Part shown: one piece after another, positions 21,240-31,396 of the stretch
Position numbering within the stretch: the first letter of the stretch is position 1
Layout of the letters: the number at the start of each line of letters is the position of its first letter
Source of the DNA: Acorus gramineus
Lineage: Eukaryota > Streptophyta > Magnoliopsida > Acorales > Acoraceae
Assembly (NCBI GenBank): GCA_030737835.1
Contig: CM060852.1
Location: forward strand, 10,212,507 to 10,276,506
Length of the DNA stretch: 64,000 nucleotides
Direction of reading: 5' to 3'
The notes under the pieces: generated by a model
What the model saw: only the letters and a program-made list of their open reading frames with translations
Databases searched by the model: none
What the model was told of the DNA's origin: nothing
Translations under genes and position numbers: made by a program

Positions 21240-23660
21240 TGCCTTTAATGCCCCAGTTAGGGCTGGTAAAGGAGGGTTTGATAATTAGGAATTTTTTTTC
21301 AAAGAGTTATACGAATGATAAGTCTCTTTTGGAGGATCATATGAAATTAGAATCAACCCGATCAGCTCTCCATGTCTTTCTCTACCTGAAAAAAGGAGTC
21401 AAGTCAGAAACCCTAACCCGCCTTCGCAAAAAAAATGGAAACCTCTGAAGGGTTCTGGTGTTCGTCCGCTTCGATAAATCCATCAATACATGTTCCGATT
21501 GAGTGATTGACAAGGGACCATCCATTTTAAAAAAATATGGGTTAAAAAAATATTTCTTGATCGGTGATAAATAAATTATGTAATTTTATAAGTATTAGAA
21601 TATATATTAAAATGTGGTGAATGATTTTATTATGAAAAAGCGTAAAAAAATAATATAATGAAATATTTATTAAAATATCTCTTTTTTAAAGTGGAATTAT
21701 CTTATTCAGTCCTAATAGTTATACTGAAATAGATAATAGTGTTTGACAGAATAAACATATCTGTGTTTAGTTGCATTTTTTGTTATTCTTATTGAAAACG
21801 TAAAATTCAGATTTTTTATGTTTGGTTGACCCAGAATAAACTTTGGATAAATGATTGATAAGGGATGGATATTGAGTAATTATTCTCAAAATATCAACTT
21901 TACCCCTAGAATATAATTTTGTATTTGATGTATTGATGAATATAAATAAATATATGATGAGTGTAATTAAATTTGGACCGTTCATCTTATACGATATTTT
22001 ATAGTGAGCCTTTATATATTTTTTGTGATTCAGTACATTAAAATTACCATTTATTTTATAAATAATGACAAAATGTTATGTACGATTAACCTGAGATAAA
22101 TAAGTTGAGTTAGTTGAGATAGAGCCCTAAGCATGTTTTCAAAATGAGACCCTTATTTACATCGATTTTTTTTTAATATTTTATATAAAAAAATTGAATA
22201 ATATTTAAAATTTGAAACTCAATTTTTACACATTTAGTCTAACAAAACAAAACTTAATTAAATAAAAAAATCAATTAAAAAATAAAATAACATATATGCC
22301 TATAAAACAAATCATAAAAGATAAAAAAAAAAACAACAATATAAAAAATACGTCACTTATTTTTTTCCATCGTAAACCAGATAAAAATAAATAAACTTCA
22401 AGGAGATAAGTGGATAAGTTATTGAAAATGAAATAAAATAAATTAAAAAACATAATATAAAAAAAGATTAAAAAATGGATAAGTAAAAAAAATATATAAA
22501 AAATAAAATAAAAAAAATTGTCCACTGTTACTGTGAGAGTCCATCACACCCCTCTAATACTCACATTTATTGTATTTATTGAGTCCACATGTCACTACTT
22601 GATAGGTGGTTAACCGACGAAGGAGAGGTTTGACAGGACTGGCCCCATTTGATGAGGACTGGAACACGTGTAAGAAGATGGTGTTTTTGAAAATTTATTT
22701 TACATGGTCAGGATGAATGTAACATTTTTTACATAATTTTGATGGTTTTGATCGAACCTCAGTGGGTAGGTCCATCAATCAGACGCCGCAGATTAAACAA
22801 ATGTCTTCGTTGCATAATTGAAAATTACTGCATTATGCGCATGTCATATGGCCCAAATGCACGCTAGGATGATTGGAAGATAAACGATACCCACCGTGCT
22901 ACCACCACTCTTCTGCTCATTGAAGAGAGGGAAAACAAAGGTAAAGCCAACACCACAGCTTAAAGAACAGATTACCTCCCCAAGATAGAAGTTTCCCCTG
23001 CCAACCAGCTAGTCTATCCTCCATTCTGTCAAGAACCAGTTGCCAATCACCCTTCAATAGCTTCTTTGTTTTTATTTATTTTAATTGACAATGAATAAAA
23101 AATCCATCACTCCATGGGAATTTAAATCCGGGACTCAAGGTTAGCAAATTCATGCATAAATTTAATCAATGTGCTAATTTAGTATGGTTTGTGTTGGGTT
23201 TTTGTATCTTACATTCGAATTTTTGGACATTAAGGAATATTGACAACATAGGAGTTACCCCTCATTGTCAATAATATTGCTTTCTAATACGCATGAAAAT
23301 ACAAATTGATTTAGGCAGTTAACTCGTTGGGGGTGAAGAGGATACCGCTCTCGACAGAGTAATTTAAATATATTTTGTGTGCACGTATATTTTCACATGT
23401 AACAGTAGTTTTATAATTATTATATTATATTTGAGCATATCATGATAAGATATCCATATTACAAATACTTATTCCTGAGTTATGAGTTTTTTCACACCAA
23501 TGAAAAGACAACTATAAGATTTTGAGAGAGAATTCGGGAACACTTTATAAAAAATTGTAGACAATTCTATATGAAAAATTTACTAAACAACATAAATCAC
23601 ATCTCGTGTGATTGTGCGTGTGTTTTTCTTTTTCTTTATTTTGATTGATAAGTATATTAT
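21240..23660. other. intergenic DNA, no gene seen
   Basis: Very AT-rich, with long A/T runs (for example 22260-22520, where a low-complexity Phe/Ile ORF appears by composition alone). A CACGTG occurs at about 22674. I saw no exon or defined element before the MITE at 23663. Confidence 0.45.
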
Positions 23661-23662
23661 TA

Positions 23663-24012
23663 GGTCCTGTTTGGTTCGTGTTATTTTTTTTTAGATGAAA
23701 TTACTTTGTCAGGAATCAGTTTATCAGGAATCAGTTTATCAAGAATCTTCATTCCATCAGGCTGCTTGATTCGCTAGTGGATTTCTCTAAAAAATCATTT
23801 TCAAGTGTTGATAAGGAATTTGAAATTACCCCAACGAACGGTGAGAATCTAATTCCACCCTATTTTTTTTCTACATAGATGGATTTTAATTCCAGTAGGG
23901 CCCACAATTACTATCAAGATTACCACAACCAAACACTGGATTTTATACACTTTTCTGATAATCTCACATGAAATCAAATTCTATCACAGAATGACATGAA
24001 TCAAACGGGGCC
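23663..24012. mobile_element. Tourist-like (PIF/Harbinger-type) MITE
   Basis: A 350-bp element with terminal inverted repeats: left GGTCCTGTTTGGTTCGTGTTA, and right end, reverse complemented, GGCCCCGTTTGATTCATGTCA. TTA and TCA lie immediately outside, a slightly decayed 3-bp target duplication of the kind Harbinger elements make. There is an internal repeat, TTATCAGGAATCAG, and no ORF. Confidence 0.65.
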
Positions 24013-24640
24013 TCAGATCTTTCATTATTTTGACTGCATCTTAAAGTTTTTTTTTTTTTTTTTTTTTGACGAATTTGTTTAAAAGCATATTAAATGTCAT
24101 TCCAAAAAATTGTTGCATAATCAATCATGAAAGTCCTTTTTCAATTATCAAAATTAAAAGTTAAAATTAGGATATTTCAAACATTAATAGTAGTTTTGCA
24201 AAGAACGAATATTATGTCATTTATAGGGCATGTTTATTCATTAACAGTATTATCCGATGAACGACAAAAGTCTCCGTTTATTTACTGACTAAAATACCCT
24301 TCTACAACGCCAAGGTCTGCTGGTCCGCCATAGTTCGATAAGACCTCAGACCTTCTCTTTGTCCAAACGGATAAAGTAATTTGTCTTCATAGAGAAGTCA
24401 TGTTTGTAAACTTGTGCCGACGCACCACCATAACATGACAATTACCCCAGATACAAGGGTAATATAATAATTTCCTGATTCAACTAAATCTTCGCCGTCC
24501 ATTTTCATGGATGTACGGCTACGATCATGGAAAATTATGTAATTGCGTCATTTCATTAATTCAGTTTTCGATCCGTTGTGGATTGGACGATCGAAACCCA
24601 AAAAAAAAAAAACAAAGAAAAAAAAAGAGCGAAAATCGAC
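24013..24640. other. upstream region of the SnRK2 gene
   Basis: AT-rich with a T24-type run at about 24044-24067. I see no coding potential. The last 400 bp presumably hold the kinase promoter, but no convincing TATA box or element cluster stands out. Confidence 0.4.
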
Positions 24641-24961
24641 GAGAGAGTTCTCTCTCACACCGTCCCTGAAACTCTCACTCGACCGAATCGAAACCCTAGA
24701 TTTTCAAGAAAAGTCGAACGAAAGCGAGAGATCTCTCTCACTTCACTGTTAGGTACGCAAAGAGAAAGGCTTCACGGGCGGTTTCTCTTCCGTCACTGTC
24801 TCGTCGACCCACCTCCACCGTTTGATCGAGTGGATCGCGAGGAAATTATCGCGCCACGTCGTCCGTTGGATCGTCGAAGCCATGTTTGAGGGGATAAGAA
24901 TGTGAGGAGGAGAGAGAGGAGGGGGTGATTGGATCGACGAGGAGGTAGGAGGGGAGGGGGG
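24641..24961 (+). promoter_or_regulatory. probable 5' UTR of the SnRK2.6-like gene
   Basis: A GC-raised, CT- and GA-rich leader precedes the ATG at 24962. Several out-of-frame short ORFs lie in it. An in-frame upstream ATG at 24929 would add 11 Arg/Gly residues. I prefer 24962 because the MDR start matches the N-terminus of OST1-class kinases. A potential donor (TTAG/GTACGC, about 24750) leaves open a 5'-UTR intron. Confidence 0.5.
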
Positions 24962-27900
24962 ATGGATCGGTCGGCGATCACGGTGGGGCCGGCGATGGAT
25001 CTGCCGATAATGCACGACAGCGACAGGTACGAGCTCGTGAAGGACATCGGGTCAGGGAACTTCGGCGTCGCGAGGCTCATGAGGGACAAGCAGTCGAAGG
25101 AGCTCGTCGCGGTCAAGTACATCGAGAGAGGCAAGAAGGTTTGTTTGTTTTTTTTGTTTTTTTAAACGATTTCGATTGAGGGTTTATTGCGGTTTTTTGG
25201 TTTTCGGGGAATTCAGTGAATCGAACGAGTCAGGGTTTCGTAAGTTTTTATTCTCTCACTTCATTTGGGTACATGAAATCCATTATAACCGGTGAAATTT
25301 GAAAATCGGGAGGGACGGCTTTTTGTTGGTTTTGATAATCAATTGTGGGTACGGTAGAAAAACTGTTAAAGTTGGTTACAAGACCATCGGTGGTGTAATT
25401 TGTTGTAAGTGTGTGATTCGACGGTAAAATTTGAAAATCCATTATGACTGGTGAAATTTGAAAATCCGGACGATTTTTTGTTGGTTTTGATAATCAAAAG
25501 TGGGAACAGTAGAAAAACTTTTAAAGTTGAACGAGTCACAAGACCATCGGAGGTGTAATTTATTGTAAATGTGTGATTTAACAGTAGTGGGTGAGATCTG
25601 TGAGAGCCCACCGGACACCGGCTGCCACAGCTTGCAAACACTTTTCGCTGACAGGTGGTGGGTTCTTGTTGATGCAGGTCATCCATCTGTGATGGAACGG
25701 TGGAGGGAAGCAATTTTAATTTTTTATTTCATTAGTTACATTAACAAATTTTGGGTTTTGGGTTTTCTTTGTTGTGTTTGTTGTAGTGTGGGTTATTTCC
25801 AGATTCAATGCAATGAACTGAAGATGGGTTTTGTTGATTTCTTTGCTTTGTTGTCTTTCTTCTGATGGCAGCAGATGGATCATTGTTTGTGGAGAAACTA
25901 TATAGGATTTCTCTGTATTAGGAAATTTGTTAAGTAATGGACAATTGGACAATGACCGTCATTTGGAGTTGTACTTTGCGGTGGTACTCATGAGTTATTT
26001 TTTTTGGATTCTGTAACAGATTGATGAAAATGTTCAACGAGAGATTATTAATCATCGGTCTTTAAGACATCCCAACATTGTCAGGTTCAAAGAGGTGAGT
26101 TTTAGTATTCAAATACTTTGATTGTACCTTTTATTTATCTGAAGTAAGAATGAAGGATGGATTATGTAGGTTATATTAACACCGACCCATCTGGCTATCG
26201 TGATGGAATATGCCTCTGGGGGAGAGCTTTTTGAGCGTATTTGCAACGCTGGGAGATTCGGTGAAGATGAGGTTGTTAGACTTATCTCTTGTCATTTGTC
26301 AAAGAATTTGAATTCTGGTTCTCTTTTCAGCCTATTGACTCTTATTTAGCTTTATCCTGCAGGCCCGCTTTTTCTTTCAACAGCTTATATCGGGAGTTAG
26401 CTATTGTCATTCAATGGTAAGGGATTCAACTTCCTATGAACTTTTTTAGTCCATCAAATAGTTAGCTCACCCACTTATTGCTCTGAAAGTGTTTATCAAA
26501 TGCTCTGCATACCATATTAGGGGGGCATTCTGCTTCTGACAGGGAATAACTTCCATTTTCTAAATCCAAACATCTCTCTGGAGTGCGCAAAGATCATGAC
26601 ATATGTGATTAACAGGTTTCTGGGGCTCCATTACAAACTTATATAAATTTATTTCTTCATTATAATCATTACCTTGTAGGCTTGTATACCTGAGAAAAAC
26701 TGACTCTGGAAACCACAAAATATTTGAACTTTCAGAAATTGTATGACACTCAATTTTTTTTTTTTTTGAGAAAACGTTAGACCTTTCATAACTTAAACAA
26801 ATATTACAAATGGTCCGAATATTGGATGGGGTCAAGAGAGAATCTCCATTTGTGGTTACACGAGTAATGCTCCTACAAATAGGAGTAGACAAAGGCTAGG
26901 GTGAGAAGAAACTGCAAACAAGGAAAGAAAGAAAACAAAACAAAACAAGAGTGACTTCTCCTACTACCGAATCACCCATGCATCATGCAACTCAACTATT
27001 CGCCGGCTGGTGCCTGCTGCTCCTCAATGCGCAGGGTCCCTCTTGTGTACGTGATATTCTTCAACCCAATGAGATGTCTCCCCCAATCTTGAATAAAATG
27101 GATCATGGAATCCCCCAAATTTTCAAAATAAAACTTTTGGTTGGAGAAGATCAAACTATTCCTTGTTGTCCAAATGGCCCACATCCCCATCAGTATGACA
27201 CTCACTGACTCAAGTTACAGGATGTTATATCAGGCTATGATAAATGAGTCATCAGATGATAATTTAGGTGTTCTTAATGTTGAAGGGTCATATTTGCCTT
27301 TTAGGACAGGGAACTAATTGCACAAGGGAAGCTTTGTTTTGGACTTCTGGTTTTTTAACATGATTTTCTATCTTTTGACCCCTTAAAACTATTTCGAAAC
27401 TGAAATAAACAAATGATTTTTTTTTTCCTGAAAAGTTGTGTCCAGTTTGGACAATTAGGTTCAAATGGGAAGATTGGATTTTCTCTCAGCTTGATCTAGA
27501 GGCTCATCAATACTGTTTGTTTGTGAAGCAAGTTTGTCATCGCGATTTGAAGTTGGAGAACACACTCTTGGATGGAACTCATGGAAGTCCTTCCCCACGC
27601 TTGAAGATATGCGATTTTGGGTATTCCAAGGTTTTTTTTTTATCCACCATATCTCCTTCCTCGTCCTCCGATCTCTTTTTCACCTTGGCATGTGAGGATT
27701 GGGGCTTTATTGTTCATTTAATTCTGTGGATGTTTAGATTTTCAAACATCTTGTTGTTTAATTGTATGCAATATGCATATACTAATGCATAGGTGCTATT
27801 TGACACGTTGCAGCATATGAAATTTATTTCCATCAATGTTCGTCAGTAGATGAAATATTTTTTGTTCACCGGTAACACAGCAGAGGATAAAAGATCTGAG

Positions 27901-30900
27901 ATCTCTGTTAAGATTTTATACAACCTCTCTCAAAGAGAAGAAAGACTGAAATAATTCAATATTATTGATAAGAAAAGCTAAGCATGCCCTTAGGCTACAT
28001 GTCCTTAGTATATGGACTCCATAAGTACCAATTAGGAACCACATTAAGCCTAATTACATACTTATAAAAAACAAAAAATAAATATAATAGCCATTTATTA
28101 TGAGATCCATCAATTATGATATTTGTGAAAGAAAAACAACCATGCAAATTATTACCATAAATGGAAAATTTGTTTATTTAATGGCTTTTATGATGAAATC
28201 TAGCAAAAATAAATATTGTCAATTGTATAACAGCTGATTTAAAATATCTCCACGAAATAATTCAGCATGTTGAATTTTGTGGGATTCTGAGATAGTCTCA
28301 ATTATTCTTGTCACATACTCACATGCTATTCTCACAGTTTTTTTCTTGATCTTTTTTAATAGTCTGATCGCTCTAATAACATATCAACCGTCCGTTCTAC
28401 ATCAACTGGGATGTTATTGACATGAAATTATTTTTTTAGTGTGACAATTGATAGTTTTGCATACATGGACAATTTTTAAGTATGATTTTTTTTTTTTCAG
28501 TCTTTAGTGCTGCACTCACAACCCAAGTCAACTGTTGGCACTCCTGCATACATCGCTCCCGAAGTCTTGTTAAAACAGGAGTATGATGGAAAGGTAAATT
28601 TTCTTATTTGTTGACACACTACATATTTCAACTTGCTTTCTGTAAGGGGTTCTTTGTCAGCATCACCCTAGGTCTAGATATCAAATCTGATAGAGAGCCT
28701 AACAGACAGTATATTACAATAATAGTCAATGGGATGATAAAGAGGATATATGGTTATGATTCAAGATAAATTGTTCTGGTAACAATCTAATAAACCTTGA
28801 CTTGATAATGAATTTTAGAATGTATAAATTGGTTTCAGATGTGTTAATGACTTTTACCTGCAGTAATATGTATTGTGCAATCCAAATATTAAACTTGTCT
28901 TCTGGGGCATATAGTGCGAAAAGCATTTGCAGGCTGATATTGGTGATAGAAGTTACCTATGTGTATTCTATGTTGTTCACTTGTTTGCATCAGACCATAT
29001 TTCCATGAATAGTCGTTGAGGGTACTTTTTTTGTTGTTGATGTCTCATCAGCTCCCACCCTGCATCAAGTTTTAAATTCTAAGTTTTATTTTGATTATTT
29101 TGTAGTTTGGTCTTTCATTTCTATACAGAACTGGGCCCTACATTAATGAATTATTGTCTTTGGACTTTGACCCGTCTGGTCCAACTCTGTTCCTAATCTT
29201 CAACAAGAACCCTTGGCAATATAATCCTACTGACGTTTATTGTCTATTAATTAAAGTTTGAAAATATGTTTTTTGGATTGAAGGTGCAATTAATGCTTTC
29301 GATGTTGAACTGAGGTTGTACAATGGACAATGGTATTGTCTAACTGCTAATCTATAGTATTAATGCTGTTTTACAAGTAGATTAATTTTGCCATGTTTTG
29401 GCTGTATTATTTAGAAATTGTGAAAAGTGGGATTGAACGCACTGGAAGAGAGGGGGTTTTGAATTTCATTGTTAGGGGGTGGGGGGAGGGGAGGATTTTG
29501 TGTTTTTAAGTGGGATCCTAATCAGGTTGGACCATGTCTTGTGTTGTTTAAGTGGGATCATAATCAGGTTGGGCCATGTCCAATGCATGTCCAGGCCACA
29601 TCTATTCGAATTTAGTTTTTTTTTTTTTTAAATTTAAATACATCGTGCATATGGTGGTGTATGAAGTGTTTGATATGGGTATGGCGCCGTTCTAGGAGAT
29701 TTTTATATTTGAGTATTCTAAATAGTTTTAATTTATCTTTTATGTTAAATTTTTCTCTTTGTTCCCTCAACCACTGTTTAATGTATCAGTCAAATTAGTA
29801 CTTTCCCGTTTTCTGTACTTATAATATCTACTGCACTGTTTCTGTTAACCCTTATAAATGTGGATTCATTGTTATTTTCCATCATTTTTGAAAGATTATT
29901 TTTTGCTGAATATTTTAAATTCTTGAAAAAAGGTATCCTTGGCATCAACAACTCCATTTTTTATGTTTCATATTTCTTACAGCTTCAGTATTCCCTTTCA
30001 GATTGCGGATGTATGGTCATGTGGAGTAACCCTGTTCGTAATGTTAGTGGGTGCTTATCCATTTGAAGATCCTGATGAGCCCAGAAACTTCAGGAGTACG
30101 ATACAGGTGGTCCCTCAAACACTTTATAAATGTTTGCATCTACATCACTCACGGAGTCACGGTTAGACTCAAATGCCATTATCAACTAATGTTTTTTTTT
30201 TTTTTTCAATTTACGTGCAGCGAATTTTGACTGTCCAATATTCCATTCCGGACTATGTTCATGTATCTGCCGAATGTCAGCACCTGATTTCTAGGATCTT
30301 TGTTGCCACTCCTGCAACGGTGAGCGTTTTGTAGTTATATATGCTCGATTTATTATATGAACTTTTTAGGTTCTTGAAAATCATACTAAAATCTACATGT
30401 GTGGGGGTGAACAGTTTTTCCTTTAGTGGTGATCGGTTTTCTGTGATCAGTTTTCTATTTCGGGTTAACCCCTCGTTTGGGTGCCATAAGTAGATATCCC
30501 CTCTACTTTTGGTACCTTGATGTTTTATGTTGGTGGGTTGGGTATTTGCTGATTTGGGCTCAACCTGCATGCATGCCAAAACTTAGAATACGCATGATAG
30601 AGAATCACATTATAGCCAAAACTCATCCTCTTCCGCAAGATATTCTTCTTTTACGGGAATTATATTTAATCCAACCTTCTTTCCAAAAGCTCCTAGTGAT
30701 CACTATTTTTAAAGAAAAGTGAAAAACAACTTATAAAAAATGGTTTTTTTAGAAATATGACAAAAGTATGCTTCCTAAGAAACTATTATTGAAAGTTGCT
30801 TTTATGGAGAAGTGGTTTGTTAAACTCATTTCCAAATGCAGCCCAAGTCTAATTATTTGGATAACCACATGATGTAACAGAGGATATCGATCCCGGAGAT

Positions 30901-31162
30901 TCGCAATCACGAGTGGTTCCTCAAGAACCTTCCGGCGGGCCTCATGGAGGAGAACAGCCAGTATGAAGAACCAGACCAGCCGATGCAGAGCATGGACAAG
31001 ATTATGCAGATCATCACCGAGGCCACTATCCCCGCCGCCGGGGCCCGTGACCTCAAAGAATACTTGATGTCGGACATTGATGACGATGACATGGAGGGTT
31101 TTGAGACTGATCCCGACGACCTTGACATCGATAGCAGTGGCGAGATGATCTTCGCTATGTGA
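24962..31162 (+). CDS. SnRK2.6: SnRK2 protein kinase, OST1/SnRK2.6 class (subclass III)
   Basis: A Ser/Thr kinase. Subclass III SnRK2s are activated by ABA once PP2C phosphatases are inhibited, and they phosphorylate guard-cell channels and ABF transcription factors. Nine exons, all GT-AG and in frame, give 362 aa: 24962-25138, 26020-26094, 26170-26271, 26363-26416, 27529-27630, 28501-28593, 30002-30106, 30221-30319 and 30881-31162. Visible features are the Gly-rich loop GSGNFGVA (30-37), ATP-site Lys52, catalytic HRDLKLEN (140-147), DFG (165-167), activation-loop Ser180/Thr181 (PKSTVGT), APE, and an acidic C-terminal ABA box ending [12 protein letters not shown]. Odd points are a three-residue insertion, THG (153-155), between catalytic loop and DFG, and VATPAT where VADPAK is usual. 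Intron 4 carries a LINE fragment and intron 1 a tandem duplication. Class assignment is very secure. Confidence 0.97.
25278..25600 (+). repeat. tandem duplication in SnRK2 intron 1, period 159 bp
   Basis: Unit 1 (about 25278-25436) and unit 2 (about 25437-25600) share ATCCATTAT(A/G)AC(C/T)GGTGAA, TTTTTTGTTGGTTTTGATAA, GTAGAAAAACT(G/T)TTAAAGTT and CAAGACCATCGG(T/A)GGTG. The duplication is intronic and does not alter the protein. Confidence 0.75.
26753..27192 (-). mobile_element. 5'-truncated LINE (non-LTR retrotransposon) in SnRK2 intron 4
   Basis: A 440-bp insertion opposite to the kinase gene. On the minus strand it starts with coding-like sequence ([20 protein letters not shown]...) resembling the tail of plant LINE pol proteins, where W.IW..RN..IF patterns are common. 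It then has a 3' UTR and ends in a poly(A) tail (T14 on the plus strand, 26754-26767). It is bounded by a perfect 12-bp direct repeat, GTATGACACTCA, at 26741-26752 and 27193-27204. That combination of tail, truncation and long target duplication is the signature of LINE retrotransposition. It is inactive: only the 3' end remains. Confidence 0.88.
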
Positions 31163-31396
31163 TTTTTATAAACATCAGAGGAAGCTCTTCTCGTGCTTCG
31201 CAGTCGCCAGTCATGTTTGTGTTTATATTACACAAGTTTGATATGTTTCGTAAGATAGTGTCAAATGCTGTATCAACAAGACATCAATATATTTATCTGC
31301 CAATTAATTTCATTGATAAAACGAGGAAACAACATATATGTAATTTCATCATTCACATATACACACGATGCCATCTAACCTCCCCATTGATCCTCT
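31163..31396. other. 234-bp convergent 3' interval between SnRK2 and ADR1-like genes
   Basis: The stop codons of the plus-strand kinase (31160-31162) and the minus-strand NLR (31397-31399) face each other over this short gap. It must hold both 3' UTRs and polyadenylation sites. AATAAA-like words are not clear, and the UTRs probably overlap. Confidence 0.6.

Noticed and set aside
22271..22525. 84-codon Phe-rich minus frame that looks membrane-like
   Set aside because: It arises from A/T-only sequence. Hydrophobicity is a product of TTT/ATT codons, with no homology pattern.
24929..24961. Upstream in-frame ATG of the kinase
   Set aside because: It adds an Arg/Gly-rich stretch not seen in the class, whereas MDR at 24962 matches OST1-type N-termini.
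26951..27208. 85-codon plus-strand frame inside kinase intron 4
   Set aside because: It is the antisense shadow of the LINE fragment.
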